A stretch of DNA of 64,000 nucleotides from Pseudoalteromonas luteoviolacea (GTDB taxonomy: Bacteria > Pseudomonadota > Gammaproteobacteria > Enterobacterales > Alteromonadaceae), in the NCBI RefSeq assembly GCF_021654285.1, contig NZ_JAKFZS010000011.1:62001-126000 (forward strand), given 5' to 3'. Each line of letters begins with the position of its first letter. Position 1 is the stretch's first letter. A program made the position numbers and the translations under genes. The notes beneath the pieces were generated by a model that saw only the letters and a program-made list of their open reading frames with translations, did not search any database and had not been told where the DNA came from. Below, piece by piece: positions 57,320-64,000 of this stretch.

Positions 57320-58006
57320 ATGGACGGAGTAAGTTACCTCAATACCTTGGCTGAGAGAGTCGAGGAAGCGATTAAACCACATAGTATTAGGGCATTTGCG
57401 TCAAAAATTGATGTTTCTGAAGGTACACTGCGTCGTATTTTAAAAGGCGAAGATCCTAAACTGAGCATCATTGAACGAATAGCCAATGAAGCGCAGGTAA
57501 ACCTATTATGGCTTATCACTGGCACAGAAAGTGGTGTAGAGGATGTTGAGTCATTACATCCAGTCGTAAAATTAGATGAATTTAATGATGCCTTTGCTTT
57601 AGTTCCTGGTTACCACGTATCTGTAAGTACAGGGCATGGTGCATTTAATGACCAAACTCAAGTTTCAAGACATCTCGCATTTCGAAAAAAGTGGCTTGAA
57701 TACAAAAACCTTGAAAAAAGTAAACTAGCCGTTGTTTTTGCCAAAGGCGACTCTATGGAGCCCACCATTCATAACAACAATACAATTTTGGTCGACTTAA
57801 GTGACAAGAAACTCAGTGAAGGCCTAATTTATGTAGTTAGACTCGGGGAAGAGCTATACGCAAAGCGCTTGCAACAGTATCTAGACGGGTCAGTAAGGCT
57901 TATCAGCGACAACAAAGAATATGTTGAGCAAGTCGTAAAACCTGATGAAATGGAGCAACTTGAGATCATTGGGAAGGTGGTATGGATAGGAAAAGATCTC
58001 ACTTAA
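57320..58006 (+). CDS. Phage-type repressor with S24 (LexA-like) peptidase domain
   Basis: This 228-residue protein has an N-terminal helix-turn-helix (about 20-62; FASKIDVSEGTLRRILKG) and an S24 latent peptidase domain (about 95-225). The serine is in GDSMEPT (S145) and the lysine in LYAKRL (K182), 37 residues apart, as in LexA. The expected cleavage dipeptide region reads VSTGHGAF, so the bond would be Thr104-Gly105 rather than the usual Ala-Gly. Such repressors guard prophages or pyocin-like clusters and are lost after RecA-stimulated self-cleavage. No phage structural or integrase gene is present here. It is convergent with the chitinase gene. Confidence 0.9.
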   Translation: MDGVSYLNTLAERVEEAIKPHSIRAFASKIDVSEGTLRRILKGEDPKLSIIERIANEAQVNLLWLITGTESGVEDVESLHPVVKLDEFNDAFALVPGYHVSVSTGHGAFNDQTQVSRHLAFRKKWLEYKNLEKSKLAVVFAKGDSMEPTIHNNNTILVDLSDKKLSEGLIYVVRLGEELYAKRLQQYLDGSVRLISDNKEYVEQVVKPDEMEQLEIIGKVVWIGKDLT

Positions 58007-58024
58007 ATCTTTTCCTATGGGTTA

Positions 58025-58055
58025 ATGTGTGGACTGTCAGCCCACACATATTTTA
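58025..58055. terminator. Terminator between the repressor and chitinase genes
   Basis: ATGTGTGG (58025-58032) and CCACACAT (58042-58049) form a stem around a nine-base loop, followed by ATTTTAA. It lies between two convergent stops. Confidence 0.7.
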
Positions 58056-58056
58056 A

Positions 58057-60714
58057 TTAGAGTTTTTGCCATGCACTGCTTTTACCTGGCTCATCACCTT
58101 TGGTCCACCATAATGCTTTGTAACGTGCACATGAGTTAGCAGCGTCACAATGATTCACTTCTGAACCTGCATTGTAAGCAACATCAATGTGCCATGGAAA
58201 TTCAGCTTGAGTGATCAAAGTCCATGCGTCAGCAAAACGCGTTGGCTCCACACCAGAAACCCAGTATTTAGCTTCCCAAACAAGTGTTTGCTTTACTTCT
58301 TGATCAAAATGACTCACTCGATCGCCGGTGTTGTAAACCGCTTGAGCATCATAAGCTGGATGACCACCGGCGCCTTTTGGTGTAACTGTAACGATTACTG
58401 TATCAGTATAGTTATCAACACCATTGTCAGATACACTCAACTGGAATACCAATTGCTCTGCTTGTGATACTTGAGGCGCTGCAAAACTAGCTTGATTGGT
58501 ATCTGAACCAGCCAGTACAACAGCTGTGCCAGAAACCTGAGACCATGTATATGTTAAAACATCACCATCTGCATCTGACGTTGCGCTACCATCTAACACG
58601 ACACTCGCTGTTTCTGATTCAACTTGTTGATCTGCTCCAGCATTCACCACTGGTGGTGTGTTTACAACACTGTCGCGAACTGTGATCACAACTTCGTCAC
58701 TGGTATTTCCGCCTTTGCCATCGCTGGCACTAAAACGTAAAGTTACCGTTGCTTCGCCTATCACATCAGGCGCGACAAATTCTAGGTTCAATGCACTGGT
58801 GACGCCTAAAGTAGCCGCAGGGCCTGACACTTGCTGCCATTGATAAGTAAGTGCGTCATTATCTGCGTCACTCGCTGAGGCAGCCAGTTTAACCACAGAA
58901 CCTGATAACACACTTTGATCCGCGCCAGCATTCACAACAGGTGCACGATTAGAGCCGTCCACGAGAGGGTGACCAAGTGACTCGTGCATCCAGTTCAAAA
59001 TATCGCCATTGTCAGTATCGATCTCCCAACCGAACATACCAGCTAGGCCTTCTTGGAATACAAGCTCACCTTTTGCCTTAATCGACTTTTGATCATCATA
59101 AGAGATCAGATCCCCCGTACTAGGTCGGTAGATATATGGTGCTTGCGCAACCGTATCATAGTGGTACTCCCAGTCAGGGTGTTTTGCCCACTGTGCGATA
59201 TTGGCATACATCAAGGTACCAGGTTCTAGCTTAAATGCATCTGCCGGTGCTGAAGGACCAGTTGCTTTACCTTGCATATGGTGTGTACCAGGCGTATGTT
59301 CAACACCAGTCCAACCACGACCATACATGGCAATACCTGCGATCAACTTATTGCCAGGCACGCCTTGTGCTTTAAGTAAATCAATACCTGTCTTGAGATT
59401 GTACTGCGTGGTACGTACATCTGAAGGTTTAAAATCTGAGGGATATACTGCTGTTTGGTGACCTAGGCCTTCTAAATCCCATGCGCCGAAGTAGTCATAG
59501 GACATCATTAAAATGTAGTCCATATACTTAATCGCTTCGCCGTAATTCACTTTCTCAAGCTTATCAAAACCGACATTAATCGCAGAAGTAAGTTCATACT
59601 TACGACCTGTACGCGCTTCCTCTTCATCCAACATCGCACGAAGCTCTTTCATCAACTTAATGTACGTCGCACCATCACTTGGAGACCCTAAGTTCGGGTT
59701 TGCTGCCGCGACGCCTGGGAATTCCCAATCGATATCAATACCATCCCAGAACTGCCATGTTCTTAAATACTGACGGCAAGATTCAACAAATGTTTTACGC
59801 TTAGCATCGTCTGCCATAAAATAGAAAGGATCAGAGAGCGTCCAACCGCCGATAGATGGAATTATTTTCAGATCAGGATAACGCTGCTTAAGTGCCATCA
59901 TCTGGCCATAGTTACCTTTTATCGCATCTTGGTTTACCTGATCGCCGACAGGCTTCATATACGCCGCCCAAGGATCAGGTGGCGCAAGTTCAAAATCGCT
60001 CAGACCGGCTGTAACACGTTGAAAGGTGTCATAACCTGTCGGGTTTTCCTTTTTGAACGACTCGTTAGGTCCGGCAATCGCAACAAACCCATAAAAAATA
60101 TGCGTCAGGTTTTCCGCAGGGATATTATCGATGTAATAATCCATCCCTTCAACACGATACACAGACCATTCCGCGGCATATGCCGCGACCACTTTGCCTG
60201 TTGTATTAACATAAGAGCGGTTAGTCATCTCGATTGGAAAACGAGGATCGTTCACTTTCATCGGTAAAGGATCTAGGTGACTGCCCGCAGTGTCTGCCAC
60301 CACAAGCACTTTATTATTGGTGCTGTCACTACAACCATCAATATTACACAGTTGAACCGTTAAGTTGAATTTACCGCCTTTGGTAAATGTTAATGTTTCT
60401 ACACCCGATTGCGAGCTGCCGACTTCAGTTAATACACGACTGTGGACTACCTGACCATCAAGTAATACTTTAACTGTTTCACCAGCTTCCCCAGTCCACT
60501 TTGACCAAGGCACAGAAACATCAACACTTGGCGCAACCAAAACGTCTTTGTATGCAAGTGAATCTGTGATTGTAACTAAACTGTGTTTTTCAACCATCCA
60601 TTCTACTTTTGGCGCGCCAGGGGCTGCTGCAAGCGTAGAAAGAGAGGTGAAAAAACCAGAGAGAAGCAACGCGTGCTTAACCCGGTTTAATGCCCTTTTG
60701 TTTGATGTTTTCAT
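58057..60714 (-). CDS. chiA: Secreted GH18 chitinase with PKD-like and chitin-binding modules
   Basis: This 885-residue protein has a signal peptide (about 1-31) and an N-terminal Ig-like ChiN domain (about 32-155; PGAPKVEWMVEKH). A GH18 catalytic domain (about 168-585) carries DGIDIDWEFPG, catalytic E331. Two PKD/Ig-like modules follow (about 591-680 and 686-778), then a CBM5/12 chitin-binding module (about 784-838; YNTGDRVSH, WEAKYWVSG) and a second CBM5/12-like module (about 840-885; ALWWTKGDEPG). The catalytic part is like Serratia ChiA, a processive exo-type chitinase. AAGGATATAAA precedes the ATG. The 38-base gap to the upstream small secreted-protein gene suggests co-transcription. Confidence 0.95.
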   Translation of the reverse strand: MKTSNKRALNRVKHALLLSGFFTSLSTLAAAPGAPKVEWMVEKHSLVTITDSLAYKDVLVAPSVDVSVPWSKWTGEAGETVKVLLDGQVVHSRVLTEVGSSQSGVETLTFTKGGKFNLTVQLCNIDGCSDSTNNKVLVVADTAGSHLDPLPMKVNDPRFPIEMTNRSYVNTTGKVVAAYAAEWSVYRVEGMDYYIDNIPAENLTHIFYGFVAIAGPNESFKKENPTGYDTFQRVTAGLSDFELAPPDPWAAYMKPVGDQVNQDAIKGNYGQMMALKQRYPDLKIIPSIGGWTLSDPFYFMADDAKRKTFVESCRQYLRTWQFWDGIDIDWEFPGVAAANPNLGSPSDGATYIKLMKELRAMLDEEEARTGRKYELTSAINVGFDKLEKVNYGEAIKYMDYILMMSYDYFGAWDLEGLGHQTAVYPSDFKPSDVRTTQYNLKTGIDLLKAQGVPGNKLIAGIAMYGRGWTGVEHTPGTHHMQGKATGPSAPADAFKLEPGTLMYANIAQWAKHPDWEYHYDTVAQAPYIYRPSTGDLISYDDQKSIKAKGELVFQEGLAGMFGWEIDTDNGDILNWMHESLGHPLVDGSNRAPVVNAGADQSVLSGSVVKLAASASDADNDALTYQWQQVSGPAATLGVTSALNLEFVAPDVIGEATVTLRFSASDGKGGNTSDEVVITVRDSVVNTPPVVNAGADQQVESETASVVLDGSATSDADGDVLTYTWSQVSGTAVVLAGSDTNQASFAAPQVSQAEQLVFQLSVSDNGVDNYTDTVIVTVTPKGAGGHPAYDAQAVYNTGDRVSHFDQEVKQTLVWEAKYWVSGVEPTRFADAWTLITQAEFPWHIDVAYNAGSEVNHCDAANSCARYKALWWTKGDEPGKSSAWQKL

Positions 60715-60751
60715 TTTATATCCTTCAACATGTTTTTATTGTTACGCAGGT

Positions 60752-61186
60752 TTATCGACCTGCTTTTTTAAACTTCAGCGGACCCTTACTTCCCCCTGAA
60801 GCGTATTCTCCTATCAAATACTGTCCGTCCTCGGACAGAGTCAACGTATGGACACCCTCTGTTGTCCATCCCGGAATTTGTTGCGTTACCTGAACCTTCA
60901 CCGTAATAGTGTCTTTTTCACGTACACCATTGCCATGCTCTACAAACGGCGTCCCTTTAAATTCTAAATAATGCGCAGTAAACACTTCATTCCCTTGCTG
61001 CGAAACAATCAAGTGGCCATTGGCAAAATTGCTGTTGTTTACATCATGCCAAAGACCTGCAATACGTCGCTCAGATACCTGTTCATTTACGTTTATCGAA
61101 GAAGAGACAGCGCTGTCATCAGCGTTTGAATAAAAAGCACAATTTATTGTCAGAAGCACACATATCGAACGAAAAGCTTTGTACAT
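60752..61186 (-). CDS. Small secreted protein upstream of the chitinase
   Basis: This 144-residue protein has a signal peptide (ICVLLTINCAFYSNA) and a short beta-rich mature part with IAGLWHDVNNSNFANGHLIV and YLIGEYASGGSKGPLKF. It is not a family I recognise; the pattern recalls small beta-sandwich domains found beside secreted hydrolases. GAGGG lies about ten bases before the ATG. It is the first gene of a probable two-gene unit with the chitinase, so a helper role in chitin use is possible but unproven. Confidence 0.72.
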   Translation of the reverse strand: MYKAFRSICVLLTINCAFYSNADDSAVSSSINVNEQVSERRIAGLWHDVNNSNFANGHLIVSQQGNEVFTAHYLEFKGTPFVEHGNGVREKDTITVKVQVTQQIPGWTTEGVHTLTLSEDGQYLIGEYASGGSKGPLKFKKAGR

Positions 61187-61621
61187 TGCTATAGGCCCTC
61201 AAATTAAGTTAACAAAATCATTAATGTTATTAACACCAATGTACCTAATATAAAGTAAAACACAACCCGCTTTAGGAACTAGCAAATACCAACTACGCAG
61301 AACTTAAAGCATAACTCCATCCAACTTTCGCTTTTTATAAGCGCTATCAGGCTGAATTTATTACTTTTAAAAAAATCACATGAATTACACTCAATGTAAT
61401 GAAATAGTAAAAATAATGGACTAAAGCGTATTAGCTATCTGTATTATCTTCCAAATACCTGCCGGATGAGCGATTAACTAACTCCTTATACATAACAAAA
61501 TCAACTAAAGTACTTGTAACTTATACATGGGACTCTGCACTAATATTGATCAACTGAATTGAAAACGCGCTGACCACGGTCCACATTAGAAGATTAAAAC
61601 CAGTGAATAAAAGGAAAGGTG
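61187..61621. other. Divergent intergenic region
   Basis: 435 AT-rich bases between the small secreted-protein gene and yghU. A perfect inverted repeat ATTACA-CTCAA-TGTAAT lies at 61384-61400. It does not match the NagC or NagR sites I know. Nothing else was recognised. Confidence 0.5.
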
Positions 61622-62488
61622 ATGACAAAGACTAACTATACACCAGAACGAGTTTGGCAATGGCAAGCAGGTAACGGCGGAAAATTTGCCAATATAAATC
61701 GCCCAACAGCAGGACACAGATTCGACAAGGCTCTGCCAATTGGCAAGCACCCGCTCCAACTTTATTCTTTAGCGACTCCTAATGGCGTTAAGGTCACCAT
61801 TTTACTCGAAGAGCTACTTGAAAAAGGTATCGCAGGAGCAGAATACGATGCCTTTTTAATTGATATTATGGAAGGAGATCAATTCTCCTCTGGATTTTGT
61901 GATATTAACCCCAATTCAAAAATCCCTGCGCTCATTGATAACAATCAAACGCCATCTATTCGAGTATTTGAGTCTGGCGCAATCTTGTTATATCTGGCAG
62001 AAAAATTCTCTGAGTTTATTCCTAAATCTCTCGCGCTTCGAACCGAGTGCCTTAACTGGTTATTCTGGCAAATGGGATCAGCACCTATTTTAGGTGGTGG
62101 ATTTGGGCACTTTTATGCTTATGCACCGGAAAAATTCCAATATCCCATAGACAGATATACCATGGAAGTAAAAAGACAGCTAGATGTGTTAAATAATCAC
62201 CTACAGAACAATACTTATATGTGTGGCGATGAATATACCATTGCAGACATAGCTATTTGGCCTTGGTATGGGGTACTCGTGGAAGGCGGGCTGTATGAGG
62301 CGGCAGAGTTTTTAAATGTACAAGAATACGGTCACGTTCAGCGCTGGGCTAAATCAATTTCAAAACGACCTGCAGTCAAGCGCGGGCGAATGGTCAACCG
62401 TACATGGGGTGAGCCAAGTGAACAGCTTCGCCAAAGACACGACAGCAGCGATTTCGAATTAAACACCCAAGACAAGCTCAACCAGTAA
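61622..62488 (+). CDS. yghU: Glutathione S-transferase-like disulfide reductase YghU
   Basis: This 288-residue protein has the same length as E. coli YghU. Shared features are FANINRP, GKHPLQLYSLATPNG, EGDQFSSGFCDINPNSKIPAL, the ESGAILLYLAEKF glutathione-binding segment, and ERHDSSDFE-like RHDSSDFELNTQDK at the end. Nu-class GSTs bind two glutathiones and reduce disulfide substrates. ATG 61622 with AGGAAAGG upstream is preferred over GTG 61619. It stands alone, and a weak hairpin follows. Confidence 0.95.
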   Translation: MTKTNYTPERVWQWQAGNGGKFANINRPTAGHRFDKALPIGKHPLQLYSLATPNGVKVTILLEELLEKGIAGAEYDAFLIDIMEGDQFSSGFCDINPNSKIPALIDNNQTPSIRVFESGAILLYLAEKFSEFIPKSLALRTECLNWLFWQMGSAPILGGGFGHFYAYAPEKFQYPIDRYTMEVKRQLDVLNNHLQNNTYMCGDEYTIADIAIWPWYGVLVEGGLYEAAEFLNVQEYGHVQRWAKSISKRPAVKRGRMVNRTWGEPSEQLRQRHDSSDFELNTQDKLNQ

Positions 62489-62501
62489 TACAAGCACTAT
62501 T

Positions 62502-62523
62502 AGCCCCTTTTGTGGGGCTTCAT
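62502..62523. terminator. Hairpin between yghU and the VOC gene
   Basis: AGCCCC (62502-62507) pairs with GGGGCT (62514-62519) around TTTTGT. The T-tract is short. Confidence 0.55.
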
Positions 62524-62532
62524 TTGATGTTA

Positions 62533-63006
62533 TCACTGCGCTTGATGTTTAGACATAAACTCACCCATCCTCTCTTGTAACTCTGCTTCAGTTAAGTCTT
62601 CGATATGAGTTGCAATTGTCCAAACATGTCCAAACGGGTCTTCTAATGTGCCCGCCCTATCACCATAAAACTGATCTTCAACAGCTCTGATCTCTTTTGC
62701 CCCCATTGCCAAAGCTTGTGAGAAAACAAAGTCGACATCTTCTACATAATGCATCAAAGAAACCGAAGTTCCCCCCAATTGCTTTGGCCCCTTGAAATGC
62801 ATATCAGGGCATTCATCACTGATCATGATATGCGAGTCGCCAATTTTCAGCTCAGCATGTGCAATTAATCCACCCGGCATGTTTAGCTGCATAACCAATG
62901 ACGCATTAAATACTTTTTGATAAAAATGAATGGCATCAGCGCCACCTTGTACAATTAAATAAGGCGTGATCGCATGATACCCTTCGGGAATTCCCTTAAC
63001 CGCCAT
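62533..63006 (-). CDS. VOC (glyoxalase-fold) family protein
   Basis: This 157-residue protein has two beta-alpha-beta-beta-beta modules: AITPYLIVQGGADAIHFYQKVF with AHAELKIGDSHIMI, then SVSLMHYVEDVDFVFSQA with YGDRAGTLEDPFGHVWTIATH. This pattern is PhnB/VOC-like and is often annotated as a glyoxalase or bleomycin-resistance-like protein. Metal ligands may be His and Glu (AHAEL; LEDPFGH). The substrate cannot be told. It is divergent from the nif3-like gene. Confidence 0.9.
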   Translation of the reverse strand: MAVKGIPEGYHAITPYLIVQGGADAIHFYQKVFNASLVMQLNMPGGLIAHAELKIGDSHIMISDECPDMHFKGPKQLGGTSVSLMHYVEDVDFVFSQALAMGAKEIRAVEDQFYGDRAGTLEDPFGHVWTIATHIEDLTEAELQERMGEFMSKHQAQ

Positions 63007-63125
63007 AATTGTTGCTCCTAAGCCATGTATGTGAAACTAAAACTAGCCTAATATTTGTAAAGCACAACTTTGCCCTGAACTTCCCTCGTAACACGGATAA
63101 AAATATGACACTTTTATTCCGTCAA

Positions 63126-63149
63126 AAAAACGCTAAACTATGCGTTTTT
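63126..63149. other. Terminator-like hairpin upstream of the nif3-like gene
   Basis: AAAAACGC (63126-63133) pairs with GCGTTTTT (63142-63149) around an 8-base loop. It sits 20 bases before the ATG, between two divergent genes. It could be an attenuator, or a promoter that happens to be palindromic. Confidence 0.45.
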
Positions 63150-63168
63150 ATCGCATCTCAGGGTCATT

Positions 63169-63924
63169 ATGCAGCGCAAAAAATTAGTTAACCAACTCAC
63201 AGAATTACTCAAACCTTTTCAAATAAGTGACTTTTGCCCCAATGGTTTGCAGGTTGAAGGTAAATCAGAAATCAAAAAGATTATTACCGGTGTTACCGCC
63301 AGCCAAGCGCTGATAGATATTGCAATAAAAAAACAAGCCGATGCCATCTTAGTGCACCATGGCTATTTTTGGAAAGGTGAAGACCAACCAATTACAGGTA
63401 TGAAAAAGCGTCGCATCCAAAGTTTACTTGCACACGACATTAATTTACTGGCTTATCACCTGCCTCTTGATGTGCACCCAGAGCTTGGCAACAATGCACA
63501 ACTTGGTCAGCTCCTAGACCTGATTGTAGAGCGCCCACTGGAGCCGTGGAATAAGAACAGTGTCGCTGTTAAAGGAAAGCTAAAAACCCCGATGACAGTC
63601 GATGAGTTTGCGCAGTTAATAGAACATAAGTTAGATAGACCACCACTGGTAAATCAAGCTGGTGAGCACAAGATTGAAACGATTGCGTGGTGCACAGGCG
63701 GCGGTCAAAGCTTTATTGATCTAGCGGCAAGTCAAGGCATTGATGCCTACCTAACAGGTGAAGCATCAGAGCAAACTATCCATAGCTCTAATGAGCAAGG
63801 CATTCACTTTTTTGCCGCTGGACACCATGCAACAGAACGTTACGGTGTTAAAGCCTTAGGAGAATACTTGGCTGACAAATACGACCTTGATGTTGAATTT
63901 GTCGATATTAATAACCCGGTATAA
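63169..63924 (+). CDS. ybgI: Nif3-like dinuclear metal protein YbgI
   Basis: This 251-residue protein has FCPNGLQVEG, VHHGYFWKGE (metal-binding His pair), AYHLPLDVHPELGNNAQLG, and the C-terminal FFAAGHHATERYGVKAL. It belongs to the NIF3/YbgI family, which forms hexameric rings with a dimetal site. A GTP cyclohydrolase-I-like activity has been proposed for the family, but the role is unsettled. The short gap to the next gene suggests the two share a transcript. Confidence 0.94.
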   Translation: MQRKKLVNQLTELLKPFQISDFCPNGLQVEGKSEIKKIITGVTASQALIDIAIKKQADAILVHHGYFWKGEDQPITGMKKRRIQSLLAHDINLLAYHLPLDVHPELGNNAQLGQLLDLIVERPLEPWNKNSVAVKGKLKTPMTVDEFAQLIEHKLDRPPLVNQAGEHKIETIAWCTGGGQSFIDLAASQGIDAYLTGEASEQTIHSSNEQGIHFFAAGHHATERYGVKALGEYLADKYDLDVEFVDINNPV

Positions 63925-63930
63925 GCCAAC

Positions 63931-64000
63931 ATGGCGAAAAAGCAACGTAAACCTAGCCCACAAGATCGTCACTTTTGTGATATCGCTGGCAAGTTTAAGA
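63931..64000 (+). CDS. cmoM: Start of a probable tRNA methyltransferase CmoM (partial)
   Basis: An ATG six bases after the nif3-like stop opens a frame to the window end, 23 codons. The product reads MAKKQRKPSPQDRHFCDIAG. DRHFCDIAGKF resembles the opening of E. coli CmoM (SmtA), DRNFDDIAEKF. CmoM methylates the 5-carboxymethoxyuridine group in certain tRNAs. Only this short match supports the call. Confidence 0.45.
   Translation, partial: MAKKQRKPSPQDRHFCDIAGKFK

Noticed and set aside
57050..58050. A prophage or integrative element around the S24 repressor
   Set aside because: No integrase, attachment repeats, structural or lysis genes and no tRNA target were seen. The flanks are ordinary genes.
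60742..60748. Another TTACGCA motif in front of the chitinase gene
   Set aside because: Isolated copies are expected about every 8 kb and others occur inside genes (near 26699 and 33612). A single copy is not evidence of control by the regulator pair.
61384..61400. ATTACA-CTCAA-TGTAAT as a chitin/GlcNAc regulator site
   Set aside because: It does not match the NagC, NagR or NagQ consensus patterns I know, and short AT-rich palindromes are common by chance.

Overview
The window is an ordinary, gene-dense stretch of chromosome from a marine gammaproteobacterium. Most likely it is an Alteromonadales member close to Pseudoalteromonas. This is inferred from three things: low-to-moderate GC; Enterobacteria/Vibrio-like core gene order (lptD-surA-pdxA-rsmA-apaG-apaH and leuS-lptE-holA-nadD-rsfS-rlmH-mrdA-mrdB-rlpA-dacA-ybeD-lipB-lipA); and marine traits (NhaD Na+/H+ antiporter, TonB-dependent receptor, ChiA-type chitinase). 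No rRNA, tRNA, CRISPR array, insertion sequence or complete prophage was seen.

Layout. 1-6.8 kb, mostly minus strand: a truncated Hsp70-like yegD, an exported ATP-dependent DNA ligase (LigE type), a HAD phosphatase, a small unknown protein, a TonB-dependent receptor and sixA. 6.9-16.3 kb, plus strand: an M16 zinc protease, a membrane GGDEF-EAL protein, an MmcQ/YjbR protein, a lipoprotein with a collagen-like stalk and a choice-of-anchor I domain, and pfkA. 16.3-18.9 kb, minus: nhaD and a DUF368 (PopT-type) undecaprenyl-phosphate transporter. 19-22.5 kb: a DUF3530 gene facing the amgK-murU-djlA operon, which covers cell-wall sugar recycling plus a membrane J-protein. 22.6-29.2 kb: the lptD to apaH operon for outer-membrane biogenesis, vitamin B6, rRNA methylation and Ap4A hydrolysis.

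29.3-42.3 kb: a chemoreceptor, transketolase, metK with a MetJ-type operator, an HDOD protein, the divergent ygiF-like/ygiM pair, and an FKBP isomerase downstream of a Lon-family protease, followed by ybeL. 42.6-55.5 kb: a long plus-strand run from leuS to lipA covering translation, LPS assembly, DNA polymerase delta, NAD, ribosome silencing, rRNA methylation, the rod-shape PBP2/RodA pair, RlpA, PBP5 and lipoylation.

55.5-61.2 kb is the only accessory-looking part. It holds a secreted four-cysteine protein, a divergent pair of phage-like regulators (a Cro-like HTH protein and an S24/LexA-type repressor) surrounded by a cluster of TGCGTAA motifs, and a five-module chitinase preceded by a small secreted protein. 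The window closes with yghU, a VOC protein, the Nif3/YbgI protein and the first codons of a probable cmoM.

I found no clearly new system. The items most worth a second look are the orphan repressor pair with its repeated operator-like motif, the nhaD-popT adjacency, the collagen-stalk lipoprotein, and several hairpins placed unusually relative to genes.
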